A DNA stretch of 64,000 nucleotides from Zanthoxylum bungeanum (lineage: Eukaryota > Streptophyta > Magnoliopsida > Sapindales > Rutaceae): positions 1 through 64,000 of the forward strand of contig SKCR01035594.1 in the NCBI GenBank assembly GCA_019454045.1, in the 5' to 3' direction. Under the pieces are notes generated by a model that worked only from the letters and a program-made list of their open reading frames with translations, had not been told where the DNA came from and did not search any database. Shown here piece by piece: positions 12,425 to 25,800 of the stretch. Position 1 is the stretch's first letter. Every line of letters starts with the position of its first letter. Both the position numbers and the translations under genes were made by a program.

Positions 12425-13655
12425 GAATACAAAGAAATGAGAGGTGATAAGGCTGGACACGCAGGTCCAATTTAATAAATCGAATTTATTACAACAATTT
12501 CTAAAATTGTCTCACCCATCTAATATCCATCCGATATACATTATTCATGCATCGCAACCATGTATTCACACAAGCATGTTATCAATCAATCTAATCAAAT
12601 TAATTAATCTGATAATTAGTGATCATCCAATGTTCAAACAACAATTTGATTTTGTGCGAGTCAAACTCGTCTTTGCGAATAAGTACATAAAGTACGAATT
12701 CTCGAATTAAATTAAACTACATAATCAAATCCAATTCAACATGCATTTAATTCTAATTCACTATTTAATCCCAAATTAAATAACACACTTTATTTAACGA
12801 ACCATTACGACTTAAATTCCAAATTTAATCGCTACGGGTCTCAAAGCCCGATTAACGTCCAACGTCAATTTAATTAAAGACCAATGGGCTTTTAATTAAT
12901 TTCTTAAGGCGTGGACTTTTGGTCAACTCGGGTCAAATCGATAACCAAAGTCCAATCCGGGAATTACCCCATAAGCCTAAAATTAATTTTGGCCCATTAG
13001 GCCCAATTAAATTACAAAGGTCCATTAAGTCGCATTTGGGCTTTATGGAAGCGGTTTTGGGCCTAATTGGATCTAATCCAATTTGCCTTAACCCAACTTT
13101 GTACAACAAAGCCCATTAAGCCCAATAACAACATTAAAGGCCCAAATCCAATTTAAGCCCAATTTAATTAAATACAAAAATTCCAAATTTCCCATTTAAT
13201 TAACCTAAAGTGCATTACACAATTAACCACCCAATTAACATTTCTAAAATATTAATTTACACAATTAATCATGCCATTAACATTAAAACATGTCCAACAC
13301 ATTTTAACAAAAAACCCATACATGCTTATAGTTCTCGGCAATGGAAGGGAAAATTATGTATGATTCGGTTTCAATCTGATTAAATCCACAATCGACATTA
13401 AATCACATTCCTAATCGTTTCCAACTCATCCAATGAATCAAAAAACAAAAAATCACCAAGATCAAATATAGGACATCATTCGGCCAAGCCAAGAAATTTG
13501 GGCAAATTTGTTCCAAACAATTTTTAATAAAATTGATCCAATCAATATTAAATTAAACATGTTATAAGCATACTCAAACATCCAATTAATTCAAATCATG
13601 CTCAAAAAACATTTACCCAAATTTTAAGTCCTATTCGTATTTCATGATTTTACTC
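12425..13655 (-). other. Element A leader between PBS and LINE insertion
   Basis: AT-rich, non-coding on inspection. It matches about 50649-51853 of element C in reverse orientation, for example ggctggacacgcaggtcc. This confirms that A continues through the LINE. No gene is supported. Confidence 0.75.
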
Positions 13656-13667
13656 GCTCTGATACCA
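13656..13667 (-). other. Element A primer-binding site
   Basis: gctctgatacca; on the minus strand TGGTATCAGAGC, the complement of the initiator-Met tRNA 3' end used by plant copia elements. It lies one base from the LTR end at 13669. Confidence 0.9.
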
Positions 13668-13668
13668 T

Positions 13669-15737
13669 TGTTGGGTTTTCTAGGTCCCAATGATCGAATA
13701 CAAGCAATGAAATATGTGCGAATACTAATCGAGAAAGTTGCGGAATACTTACATCGATCGGTTGAGCAACGCGGAGGCCACGAAGACACCAAAACTGCTC
13801 ACTGCCTCACTACAATGTGCGCACACTGCTGCAGATTAGGTTTCTGTTTTGCGCCATTTGGAGGTCCTCGAACAAGCTCCAAGCTTCGTCGAACGATTCC
13901 CGGCTCATAGGTGAGCTTCCCTATCACCTTCGCATGTCTCTCGGAGTACTAGCTCTCTTGATTTTTGCCACAAAAACCAAGCACTTTGCTTCCCTCACTC
14001 ACTATTTTGGCGAACCAGAAAACAGAAAATGTTCAGCCCTTTGGGCGTGAGAAGATGAAGAGAATGGAGAGAGAGAGAGATAAAATGTGTGTTAATGAAT
14101 TGAAAAAAATGGTAAATGATTTCCAAAACCTATACACATATTTCCCTCCAAAAACAAAGCCATTAATGGCTTGTCAACCACACACATCAACTTCCCATCA
14201 ATCATGAATAGTGACTGGCGTCAATCACTCAAAGTGAAAGACATCCATCACTTGATTAACAGATGATGTGACGCTAGAAGCGACTAGCGATTTGACGCTT
14301 GATTTGATTTGCCGCACTCGAATTCGAAATATGAATGCGCTCGCAAATAATCTCGGGCTCGGGTTCGCTAATTCCAAATTAACGAACTTTCCGTTGCGAC
14401 GCAATTAAATCTAATTTAATTAAATAATCATGCCAAGCATAATTACTATTCACGTCGCTAACGAATTAATTCTAAATTAATTCGCTTGCCCGAATTAAAA
14501 TCTAATTTTAATTCCGCGTCGAAATCCAATTTCGTTTAATATATCGAATATATTAATTCTTCGATTAATTCCAAATTAATCGTTCTCTCTCTTTAAATGA
14601 TATTTTATCCCAGATAAAATATCTCCGCAATTAATCCCAGATCAATTTTCTCTCTCATCTTATTAATCCCAGATTAATTAAAAGTGCGAGTCATACGTCA
14701 TCGGTGAATCTTTGGGAAGCGACCCATGAGATCCCCGGATATGTTTGGCAGTCAAATCGGTCGTTGGACTATCCGAACATGTAAGTACCAAGTACTACGT
14801 TTTACCGATTTACAAGACAAGGTTGGCTTCTAGCAAAGCACCATGCCTACCCAATTCTCCGGAAATATCCTTACAGTAATAAGGATCTATATCAAGCGTA
14901 GTATACCGTAGTATTGCGTATTTCTATCCAGTATCAGATGATCACATGCAAGGCCTAAGGCTGGTACAGTGTCTGCCCCGTACGATGCATATATCGGATA
15001 ACGAGCAACTAGTCTCTTTAGAATCGGATAATCATGACCAAGTCATATTATCCTGACGGTTGCAACCTTATATAGAGAACGAGTTCTGTATCCCTGCGTG
15101 ATCATCAACTCCATATGACTGGAGTGACACTTCCGTCTTGACATCACACCCAACACACTACGATTCTCGATATACCCAAAATTGGCGTACACAGGTACTG
15201 GTTAAAGCCCTGGACGACCTCAACCAAAGTATATTGATTGTCGTATGTATTAGCGGTGCAAGTCTCAGGTTAAGACCAAATACACCTACCCTGATTTCGG
15301 ACTTCCATAGACACGTAGTCATACTACCAATGGAACTCCGAGGGGGTCTATCCAGAGCGAAGCTGTTTCCCGTACCATCGGAGAAACACAACCTCATATT
15401 ACACTTGCATGAGTGTCCTATACCCAAACATATGAGAACTATGCCATTGTGCTCCCACAACACGCACAAGTGTATTACTAGTCTTTTACGTATTCATCGA
15501 TGTCCAATCTCGATAATACTCTGACTAGGGATATTTAATGATTCTGCCTTGGTGGATTGATACTGTCTCATATCATTCTCAATCCAGGCACAAATCATAA
15601 GGACCTCTCATCATTTATATATCTAGGTGATCTAATCACAAATGATAAGAGTGCAATCTCTTTGTCACATAGTTAATTTGTACAACAACACCGTGTTCTG
15701 TACAAATAGTGAAGCTATGGGTCATAATTGTCCAACA
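13669..15737 (-). repeat. Element A 5' LTR (complete)
   Basis: 2069 bp. Minus-strand ends are TGTTGG...CCCAACA. The outer half matches 402-1449. The full length matches the LTRs of B (43387-45317), C (48660-50634) and D (53859-55920). A PBS lies directly inside it. Confidence 0.92.
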
Positions 15738-16810
15738 TATCTACCATTCGATTGATTTAAATCAATTATGTATGTATATATATATATATGTATGTATTTA
15801 TATATAGCTAGTCTTTTGTATGCTTGTGTGGTGTGTAATATCTAAACATTCTTAATATTTATGACTAAGAGTAGAAATTTAATGCTGCATCTAGAGCCTC
15901 TATACTAGAGGATGAAATATACTCTACACATTGACACTATTTTTGGACTGATCGAAGAGAATGAAATAAAGTGGAATGTAACTTAAAATTTTCAAAATTT
16001 ATTGTATGGTGGATGTTAGGAGATGGAATGAAGTGAAAGAGAATGAGATAAGTGTAACTTTCAAATTTTTATTTTTTTTATTTCATTTATGGAACTCGCT
16101 ACACATATATCAAATTATCATAATCTATTACAGTAAACATTTAGGAACATATTGATAAAATAGTTACCCATGGATTCTTTTGAAATAGTCTCTAAAATTC
16201 ATAGTTAAAATGTACAAAGATGCACCGTTGATCACATCCTTTAATTGTGAATGCAACATAGACAGAGAGAATCATTATTATACAAGAGTTTAGATTTAAT
16301 TATTATACCATATTTAGTTTCATCACTCAAACCCTTGATTGATTTAGTTTGTTTCTGGCTTGCATACTTTCTTGAATCTTGTCCAAACTTCCATATTTAA
16401 ACTCCCATAGAAGCCTAAAACTCTTTGGGTTAATTAATATGATCTGTCACACATAGACAGAGAGAATCATTGAGACCAATGGGATAAGGATGTGAACAGA
16501 AGCCTAATCAATGGCCATAAAATAATAAATTTATAAATAATAATATCATATTAAAATTTATAAATCTAACTCAATACAAAAACTAACTTGACAATAAGGG
16601 TATAGTTCAATCATTATATTTTAAATTCATTTATTCATTCATTTCAGTCGATGTGAGATATTTTCCTTAATACTAATTTCCTTACATTCGAACCAATATT
16701 TTACATGATCTATTCTATATCACGTCGATTGATAGTATGAATTCATTTATACAAGAGTCTAGCTCTAATACCCAAATTTAACGGTTCGCTAGGCTTTTTC
16801 AATAACCCAT
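15738..16810. other. AT-rich spacer, no gene
   Basis: Sequence between element A and the next recognisable repeat. It includes a TA-rich microsatellite at about 15770-15800. I see no open frame, element end or RNA gene. Confidence 0.6.
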
Positions 16811-16964
16811 TGATAAGTGTATATTTACATATTATTTTAATACCTTCTAATTTAATTTTATGCTAATTTTATATTTTATTTTACATATTTCTATCTTAAT
16901 TTATTATTTTCTATTTATGTAGGAAAGTTTTGAATTATTCAGGAAAGAGAACAATAGAAGGCAT
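16811..16964 (+). repeat. Possible left part of an older LTR, split by the LARD
   Basis: tgataagtgtatatttacat at 16811 resembles the start of plant gypsy LTRs, and the sequence runs directly into the LARD insertion at 16965. The continuation would be 28117 onward. No partner LTR is visible, so this rests on general appearance only. Confidence 0.3.
16960..16964. repeat. LARD target-site duplication, left copy
   Basis: ggcat directly before the LTR start tgtagg; repeated at 28117-28121 directly after the second LTR. Confidence 0.85.
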
Positions 16965-17652
16965 TGTAGGCATTGCATTTTTGCATATTAGCCCGATGAT
17001 GAGTCTCGTATGGAGACACTACCTCTTTAGTTGTGAAAGCCGCAGGAAACAGACGTTGGAAGGGTAAAGTTGGGAATTAGTATTTTGTCAGATTTAACTT
17101 GCTTGTTTCGCTTCGGGTTCGCTTGTTGGACCTCTGTTTTAAAACACACCAAACCCATTAAATCACATCAAAAAATAATTAAAACATTTAAAACACATCT
17201 CACAAATTAAATAATTAAAACAAATTAAATTAAATTAAATCACATTAAAAAATTAAACGTAAATTAAATTAAATTAAAACAAATTAAATTAACTTAAATT
17301 AAATTAAATTAAAACACATGTCACAAATTAAATCGCCTTCCTAAATTGAATTAAATCCCTTTCCTAAAATACATAAATCAATTCCACTAATTAAAGATTT
17401 TCCCTATCACATAATAATTAAAAATATCTCCCAATTAATACACAAATCATATTCCTTCTCCAACAAGGTAAACCCCCTCCCTTGGCCAATAAAAAGAACC
17501 CTTAACCCACACATTCAACCATGGCTGATTCTCACAAAAAAACACTTCAAATAAACCCTAATATTCTAAGCTCATTCTCCCTCGGCAACACACATGCTTC
17601 CCTTCACTGTTCAGCCAAATCTCAAGCTCACGCATAAGCCACGCTGATAGCC

Positions 17653-17659
17653 TATATAA
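17653..17659 (+). promoter_or_regulatory. Candidate LTR TATA box
   Basis: tatataa in gatagcctatataacgc; the same sequence is kept in the second LTR at 26631-26637. An upstream candidate differs between LTRs: cctataaaaag near 26462, but ccaataaaaag near 17484. The shared downstream site is therefore the better candidate. Confidence 0.45.
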
Positions 17660-18494
17660 CGCACCTAGCCACTTGTCCCCTTTCACCAAAAACACCACGT
17701 AGCCATCAGCCACACAACAGTGCCATTGCCTCATTCAAGCATCCACGCCCATAACAGCCTGCCTCCACGCACATCACACGCCCAGCCTCCACAAATTCAC
17801 GCCACAAGCGTATCACTTAGCCTTCACGCGAGCAGCCTCAGCCCACGCACAACGTTGCACCACCAACCTTCAACAGCCACGTCCCCACACATAAGCCCCT
17901 CAAATACTTCACGTAACAGCCCACTGCCTTCAACATAGACCAGCCCACTGCCTTCAACGTAGACCAGTCCCTTGACCACACAAGCCCTTCACAGCCCTCA
18001 ACCTCACTTACGTAACTGGTCCTCTGTCCACGCAACACGTCCCCAAAAAGCCTTTCACAGCAGCCAATACCCCTTAAAACAGTCCAGAAAATACCCTAAA
18101 ACTGTACTAAAAAACTACACAAAACCCTACTCAAAACCGCCTAAAAACAGCAACCGATACCCCTTAAAAAACTCCCAAAACAGTCCCTTAAACAACAAAA
18201 ATAGTGGCTTAAAAATATCAGCAAAACAGTAGCGAAACGGAGTGAAAACAGCAGCCCGAACAGCAAAACAGCGAGGAAAGACATTGAGTTAGTAAACCAG
18301 AAGAGTTTCAGATCATCCACCCTTCCAACGGACGTGTAACGCCCTTTCGTGAGACGAAAAAAGAGGTTAGACCTGAGGGCACCCTTTTATTTATTATCTT
18401 TCATTTATTTTGTTTATTTTAAAAATATTATCGCATGAGAGACGTTTGAGGCATGATGTGATTGTTGGATGGGTGGAATGTGCGTCCCCTTTTG

Positions 18495-18590
18495 TGGTAT
18501 ATAGGATGGAAACCGGGACGTAAATTTCGTACCCGAATCCGAATGGACGGTAGTGCGGTTTGTACTCGAGATACAACGCCACATACCACT
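18495..18590 (+). repeat. ~90-bp module shared with copia element H
   Basis: The block from tggtatataggatgg to acgccacataccac recurs in the second LTR (about 27471-27566). A diverged form is found in unrelated element H at 39369-39463, with ggacggtagt and gatacaac kept. Confidence 0.7.
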
Positions 18591-19181
18591 TAAGAGACAC
18601 GTATTTCGTCTCATCCAAACTTGTGTTTGAGCATGTTGTAGTTCGTAGGTTATTTATTTGTCATTAAAGCATGATTAGGTTGTTAGCATGTTATTTGTCT
18701 TAAGTATGATTTAGTCGATAGAAGGTTATTTCTTTATGCATGATTAGGTTGTTTTTTACATTAGGGATTTAATTTATATTTATGCTTAGATTCTTATTTA
18801 TTTTCCGCATTAGATAATTGAGCATGCTTGTGTGATAATTGTATGTTATTGCGTGTTTGCCGTTATGACAACTTACTTTGAAGTATGCGAACTTAGATAT
18901 AGGTTCTCATTGTTATTATTATGCATGCGGACTTAGGCGTAGATTACCCTTGAGCATGAATGTTGAATAGATTCGGTTAGTTTATTGCACAAATCATATC
19001 ATCACAGGTGACAAAAGTAAGGGACCATTCCGAACCCAATGGTTTGAGGTCTTCCCTTGCGAGGGGTGAGTGCGGCCTTAATCTTTATCCCGGTTCACAC
19101 CGGGTGGCGACTCCATATTATTTCGTACTCCCAACTAGGCCGTGAGCCTAGAACAGCGTCGTCAAGTTCTGTGTCCTACAG

Positions 19182-19200
19182 TCTGGCGACTCCACTGAGA
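19182..19200 (+). other. LARD primer-binding site (putative)
   Basis: tctggcgactccactgaga one base after the LTR end. The position and form (TGGCGACTCCACT) fit a plant gypsy PBS. I do not assign the tRNA. Confidence 0.6.
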
Positions 19201-21290
19201 TAGAGAATTGGCCTCGAAATAATGTCTTGTAGTGATTGTAATTTGTGCTTTAAGTTAACTGTGTCTACCGTAGGTTGAAAGGGGTTTAAGCAAAGGCACT
19301 TTTAAGGCTAGGTAATGGTTTGGTATCTTCCTTCATTCACTTCCTTTCTATAAGGAAAAGCTGTGAAGACACCTGGATAATCATGTACTAGTAGCCTACC
19401 GTGATGGACTAATTTGGATGACTCATTGTTTATTCCTGTCACCAAGCGATAAGAGCCTAAGGGGCTTGGGTAATTAAGAGAGCCTCGCTCCACCCTCCAT
19501 CTGGGGAATCTACTATGGGAAATCCATTTGACAGTCAGTCACACACCATAACTCGTTGGCACGTACCATTAGGTATAAAAAATGTGCGCTCACTTGGTCG
19601 CTCGAACCCTTGAGTGGGGAGACATAGTTGTGGGCAATCCTTCATCGACGAGAGCTTTTGTCTATACCCCTGTAAACCCACGTATGAACTATAGTTGTAG
19701 GATCAGTAGAGACTATTCCTTTATGTTTTGGACCATTGTCATTTGGATTCAGTTGGACTTGTTGTCATGAGGTATGGGCTTGTTGGGCCATTTAAACTGG
19801 GACGAGTCTGTGCTTTATGGCAATCGGGCCAAAAGTTTCTAAAATGTTGATTGGCCAACTAGTGTAAAATTCTTATGAGCTTATATATTACATGTATCGC
19901 ACGCATCTCATGCATCTCATGCATCATGTTAACTCTTGTGTCTTAAAAGCCATCATAGATATCCGTTGGGTTAGAGAAGAAAAAAAATTTGTCAAAGAAG
20001 AGTTTAGCAAACATGGATATCGTGGAAAAGGAAACCGAGGAACAGAAAACTTTACTGCAAGGATAGAAAGACCATTGGGGGACCTTAAGAAAAAGAAAGA
20101 GAAAAAGAAAAAAAAAAGAAAAAGAAAAGAAAAAGGAAAAAAAAAAGAAAAAAAAAGAAAAAATTGTTGTTTGTTTTTAGTCCTTGGTAGTTAGACATAA
20201 GTCCGGCGATGAAATTGATTGCTTTAGGATGAAATCTTAGAAACGATAAACTCTTGATGTGCTTTTATCTGATAATTTGAGTAATTGATCTATGTTAGAC
20301 TCGTAAACACTTCACTATAGGTTCTTAGCAGTGAAAACCTGAGTAGTTAGCAAAGTGGCTAGTTGAAGAAATTGTAGTTCGGTGAATGACCGTTTGCTTA
20401 GATGTCTATCTTGATTTGCTTATGTTATGATGTGTGGTATGGTTGAAAATAAAAGAAAAGTCTCTAAGGAAAGAATTGAACCACCTATAACCGATAAGCG
20501 TGAAGCTACCCTTGGGCGAGTATTAGGACCACCATGAGGAGAAATGCTACCTTAAAGGGTAGGTGTGTTGGAAAAAAAAAGAGAGAAAAAAAAAGAGAAA
20601 AATAAAAGAAAAGAAAAAACAAGTTCAAAATGAAAAGAAAAAAAAAAGACAAAAGAGAAAGAAAACCATACCACATTGAGCACAGAAAAGCAACTGCAGG
20701 CATAATTGAGACATCTAGGTTGATTTGACCCATCGATCCTGATTTTTGAAACGAAATCATTGAGTTGGCTTACCTGGGGATGAATTTGCGAAGGAACCTT
20801 CGCACTCACACACTTTAAGTCTGGCTTAGATCGTTTATTCAAAGACTTAGATTTGAGTTGCGTTGAAAGTTTTGAAGGTTCTCTGGTTTCATTACTGGAC
20901 ATTCTTTGAGGGCAATAATATGTGTAACTATTGGGACTATTTCGTAGCATGTGATACATTATGATGATATGGAATGCCACATCACGTGGTCCACCTTGAC
21001 CTAATATAAGCAGCGGAAAGCAGAAAGCTAAACCAAGACTGGGGGCGACCAGTGTACCACCCCGCAAATAAAGGATGTACCGAGAACTTGAGTCATGAGA
21101 CCAGAGAGAAGACTGAGCAATCACATAGAGAACTTGCGGAAGACCTAACCAAACGGAATATGAAATTCATTCATGCATACATGCATACATGTAACATATT
21201 TTGCATTCTTTTTTGTGTTTGTTTTGTTTTGTATTCACAGGTTTCAAAGAAGAAAAAGAGAAAGCGGCAAAGACAAGCCAACCAGAATCA
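19201..21290 (+). other. LARD leader, no recognisable gene
   Basis: No retroviral motif found. Contains two adenine/guanine runs, at about 20085-20165 and 20568-20668, which give spurious Lys-rich or (on the minus strand) Phe-rich frames. Nothing here supports a protein. Confidence 0.6.
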
Positions 21291-21299
21291 GTAACATAT

Positions 21300-24200
21300 G
21301 AGTAGTAGTTTTGGGGATGAGTCCCAGGGTTGAGGCCCACATCAGTATAAGTTTTGGGGATGAGTCCCAGGGCCGAGGCCCACATTAGTAGCAGTTTTGG
21401 GGATGAGTCCCAGGGCCGAGGCCCACATCAGCAGCAACCCAGGGCCGAGGCCCACATCAGCAGCAGTTTTAGGGATGAGTCTCAGTGTCGAGGCCCACAT
21501 TAGTATCAGTTTTGGGGATGAGTCCCAGGGCCGAGGCCCACATCAGCATCAGTTTGGGGAATGAATCCCAGGGTCGAGGCCCACATCGTCAGAGTTTCGG
21601 GAATGAATCCCAGGGGAATGAATCCCACATCACTAGAGTTTTGGAATGAATCCGGGGATGAATCCGAGGGTCGAGGCCCACCTTATCAGCAGTTTCGGGA
21701 ATGAATCCCAGGGCCGAGGCCCACACTATCAGCAGTTTGGGGAATGAATCTCAGGGTCGAGGCCCACATCGTCAGAGTTTCGGGAATGAATCCCAAGGGA
21801 ATGAATCCCAGGGCCGAGGCCCACGTCATCAGAATTTGGAATGAATCCAGGGAATGAATCCCAGGGCCGAGGCCCACGGCGTCAGAATTTGAAATGAATC
21901 CCAGGGCCGAGGCCCACGTCGTCAGAATTTGTAATGAATCCAGGGAATGAATCCCAGGACTGAGGCCCACGTCGTCAGAATTTGGAATGAATCCCAGGGC
22001 CGAGGCCCACGTCGTCAGAATTTGGAATGAATCCAGGGAATGAATCACAGGGCCGAGGCCCACGTCGTCAGAATTTGGAATGAATCCTAGGGTTGAGGCC
22101 CACATCAGTATCAGTTTCGGGGATGAGTCCCAAGGTTGAGGCCCGCATCAATATTGGTTTCGAAATGAGTCCTAGGGTCGAGGCCCACATCAGTATTAGT
22201 TCAGGGTCGAGGACCCACTACATCATCAGTTTGAGGGCGAGCCCACGTTGGCAGCGGTATTGGGATGCGTCCCAGGGTCGAGGGCCCCCATTGTCGGTTG
22301 TAGTTCCGGGATGCGTCCCAGGGTCGAGGGCCCACTGCATCATCACTTGTAGTTACGGGATGCGTCTCATGGTCGAGGACCCACTACATCATCAGTTCGA
22401 GGGCGAGACCCACATTGTCATCGGTATTGGGATGCGTCCCAGGGTCGAGGGCCCCCGTTTTCGGTTGCAGTTTCGGGATGCGTCCCAGGGTCGAGGGCCC
22501 ACTCCATCATCATCAGAATCAGTCTTGCCGGGTATGGCACTCTGAGGGCGAGGCCCACATTAGCATCAGTAACAGTCTTACCGGGAATGGCAATCTGGGG
22601 GCGAGGCCCACATTAGCATCAGTAGCAGTCTTGCAAGGTATGGCAATCTGGGGGCGAGGCCCTTATTAGCATCAGTAGCAGACTTGCCGAGAATGGCATT
22701 CTGGGGGCGAGGCCCATATTAATTCAGCATCAGTAGCAGACTTGCCGGGAATGGCATTCTAGGGGTGGGGCCCACATTAATTTAGTATCAGTTCTGTCGG
22801 TTATGGCATTCTGGGGGCGAGTCCCACATTGGTTCAGCATCGGTTCTGCCAGATATAGCATTTTGGGGGCGAGGCCCACATTGGTTTAGATCAGTTTTGC
22901 CAGGTACGACACTCCAGGTATGGAGACATCAGATCGGTCAGTCAGGTATGATACTCCGGGTATGGAGATATCAGATCAGTTTGCAAGGTACGGCACTCCG
23001 GGTATGGAGATATCAGATCGGTTTGCCAGGTACGGCACTCCGGGTATGGAGATATCAGATCAGCCAGGTACGACACTCCGGGTATGGAGACATCAGATCA
23101 ATTTGCCAAGTACGGCACTCCGGATATGGAGATATCAAATCAGCAAAGTACGGCATTCAGACCACTGCGATACCCTAGGTACGGGGTTAGCACGCCAGGT
23201 ACGACATGTGGACTATTGTGGACTACTGCGACACCCTAGGTATGAGGTTAGCATTCAGACAACAGCGGCACTCTAGGTACGGAGACGCAACTGCGACACC
23301 CTAGGTACGGGGTTAGCACGCCAGGTACGGCATTCAGACCACTACGACACCCTAGGTATGGGGTTAGCACGCCAGGTACGAAATGTGGACTATTCAGACT
23401 ACTGCCACACCCTAGGTACGGGGTTAGCATTCAGACAACAGCGACGCCCTAGGTACGGGGTTAACACGCCGGGATTGGCACAACTGCGACGCCCTAGGTA
23501 CGGGGTTTAGCACGTCGAGAATGGCACAACAACATCAACTCTGCGACACTCTAGGTATGGAGACGCAACATCGACACCCTAGGTACGGGGTTTAGCACGC
23601 TAGGAATGGCACATCATCAAATCAGTTCGGGAACAAAGCCCACATGTGGTTCGGGAACAAAGCCCAGAGGTCGAGGCACCTCGCCATCACATTCAGTTCG
23701 GGAACAAAGCCCATAGAACAAAGCCCATATGTGGTTCGGGAACAAAGCCCAGAGGTCGAGGCACCTCGCCATCACATTCAGTTCGGGAACAAAGCCCAGG
23801 GTACAAAGCCCACTCTCTACACAACTCGGAAACAAAGCCCACAGATGGTTCGGGAACAAAGCCCAGGGGTCGAAGCGCCTCGCCATCATATCAGTTCTGT
23901 TCGGTAGTGATTCCTAGAGATCGCAGCATCTTGCAGGGATGAACCTCGAGGTCGCGGAACCTCACCACATCACATCAGATCAGTTCTACCGGGAATGGCA
24001 CTCCGAAAATGGAGATATAGTCCGGGAATGGACACACCGAGAATGGTACGCCGGTAATGGCACTCCGTGAATGGAGATATAGTCCGAGAATGGACAGCTC
24101 GAGAATGAGCACGCCGAGAATGGCACGCCGGGAATGACACTCCGGGAATGGAGATATAGTCCAGGAATGGACAGCTCGAGAATGAGCACGCCGGGAATGG

Positions 24201-25800
24201 CACTCCGAGAATGGAGATATAGTCCGGGAATGGCATTCTGGGGGCGAGGCCCATATTAATTCAACATCAGTAGCAGACTTGCCGGGAATGGCATTCTAGG
24301 TGTGGGGCCCACATTAATTTAGTATCACTTCTGCCGGGTATAGCATTCTGAGGGCGAGGCCCACATTGGTTCAGCATTGGTTCTGCCGGATATAGCATTT
24401 TGGGGGCGAGGCCCACATTGGTTTAGATCAGTTTGCCAGGTACGACACTCCGGGTATGGAGACATCAGATCGGTCAGCCAGGTACGATACTCCGGGTATG
24501 GAGATATCAGATCAGTTTGCCAGGTACGGCACTCATGGTATGGATATATCAGATCAGTTTGCCAGGTACGGCACTCCGGGTTTGGAGATATCAGATCATC
24601 CAGGTACGACACTCCGGGTATGGAGACATCAGATCAGTTTGCCAAGTACGGCACTCCGGGTATGGAGATATCAGATCAGCCAAGTACGTCATTCAGACCA
24701 CTGCGACACCCTAGGTACGAGGTTAGCACGCCAGGTACGACATGTGGACTATTGTGGACTACTGCGACACCCTAGGTACGAGGTTAGCATTCAGACAACA
24801 GCGGCACTCTAGGTACGGAGACGCAACTGCGACACCCTAGGTACGGGGTTAGCACGCCAGGTACGGCATTCAGACTACTGCAACACCCTAGGTATGGGGT
24901 TAGCACGCCAGGTACGACATGTGGACTATTCAGACTACTGCCACACCCTAGGTACGGGGTTAGCATTCAGACAACCGCGACGCCCTAGGTACGGGGTTAG
25001 CACACCGGGAATGGCACAACTACGATGCACTAGGTACGGGGTTTAGCACGTCGAGAATGGCACAATAACATCAACTCTGCGACACTCTAGGTATGGAGAC
25101 GCAACACGTTACCCTAGGTACGAGGTTTAGCACGCCAGGAATGGCACATCATCAAATCAGTTCGGGAACAAAGCCCACAGGTGGTTCGGGAACAAAGCCC
25201 AGAGGTCGAGGCACCTCGCCATCACATTCAGTTCGGGAAAAAAGCCCAGGGTACAAAGCCCACTCTCTACACAACTCGGAAACAAAGCCCACAGATGGTT
25301 CGGGAACAAAGCCCAGGGGTCGAAGCGCCTCGCCATCATATCAGTTCAGTTCGGTAGTGATTCATAGAGATCGCAGCATCTTGCAGGGATGAACCTCGAG
25401 GTCGCGGAACCTCACCACATCACATCAGATCAGTTCTACCGGGAATGGCACTCCGAGAATGGAGATATAGTCCAGGAATGGACACGCCGAGAATGGTACG
25501 CCGGGAATGGCACTCCGAGAATGGAGATATAGTCCGAGAATGGACAGATCGAGAATGAGCACGCCGAGAATGGCACTCCGAGAATGGAGATATAGTCCAG
25601 GAATGGACAGCTCGAGAATGAGCACGTCGAGAATGGCACACCGGAATGGCACTCCAAGAATGGAGATACGGTTCGGGAATGGACCACATCACATCAACGG
25701 TTCGGGAATGGACCACATCACATCAACGGTTTGGGATTGGACCACATCACATCAACGGTTCGGGAATGAACCAGAGGTTGAAGCACCTCACCATCATAGC
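21300..25800 (+). repeat. Composite minisatellite array of the LARD
   Basis: Successive blocks of related 25-60 bp units. 21309-22200: units with gggatgagtcccagggccga or gggaatgaatcccaggg, followed by ggcccac. 22200-22510: gggatgcgtcccagggtcga. 22510-22890: gccgggaatggcattctggg. 22890-23160: ggtacggcactccgggtatg. 23160-23615: accctaggtacggggttagc. 23615-23905: ttcgggaacaaagccc. 23990-24226: ggaatggcactccgagaatg. 25670-25760: cgggaatggaccacatcac. All share a cggga/gaatg-type core, so the blocks probably diverged from one ancestral unit. Repeat-driven frames (for example 139 codons at 21686-22105, minus) are not credible genes. Confidence 0.92.
22690..25650 (+). repeat. 1.54-kb tandem duplication of repeat blocks
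   Basis: Copy 1 is about 22690-24226 and copy 2 starts at 24227. Markers are offset by 1535-1537 bp (22694 to 24231, 22921 to 24457, 23621 to 25156). The offset falls to 1450 bp at 23981 to 25431 because one ~85-bp subunit is missing in copy 2. The order of blocks is the same in both. Confidence 0.9.

Larger units (their letters stand above)
402..15737 (-). mobile_element. Ty1/copia element A, split by a LINE
   Basis: A decayed copia retrotransposon on the minus strand. Its 5' LTR is 13669-15737, followed inward by a tRNA-iMet-type PBS at 13656-13667. Remnants of a CCHC knuckle, integrase and reverse transcriptase lie between 4221 and 2158. A polypurine tract abuts the 3' LTR, which ends at 1449. 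The internal region is interrupted at 5825-12410 by a LINE. The 3' LTR has lost about half its length at 402. Three more copies of the same family (B, C, D) occur at 43387-56213. Copia assignment rests on gene order (integrase before RT) and integrase motifs. Confidence 0.85.
16965..19180 (+). repeat. LARD 5' LTR
   Basis: 2216 bp, TGTAGG...CCTACA. It contains a CA-rich stretch around 17500-18050. The stretch 18620-18960 differs clearly from the second LTR, while the rest is nearly the same. A candidate TATA box is at 17653-17659. Confidence 0.93.

Noticed and set aside
18394..18618. 74-codon minus-strand frame present in both LARD LTRs (also 27371-27595)
   Set aside because: The two LTRs are recent duplicates, so similarity does not show selection. 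The frame overlaps the shared 90-bp module but is not kept in element H.
19892..20194. Lys-rich 100-codon frame in the LARD leader
   Set aside because: The second half is a purine run. No retroelement or host motif is visible.
21686..22105. 139-codon minus-strand frame with repeated MWASxLGFIP-type units
   Set aside because: It follows exactly the minisatellite unit on the other strand. Other repeat blocks give similar frames in several phases. No start context or homology supports a protein.
21300..25800. CRISPR-like or centromeric satellite array
   Set aside because: Unit types change block by block, there are no uniform repeats with unique spacers, and the array lies between the LTRs of one element in a plant genome.
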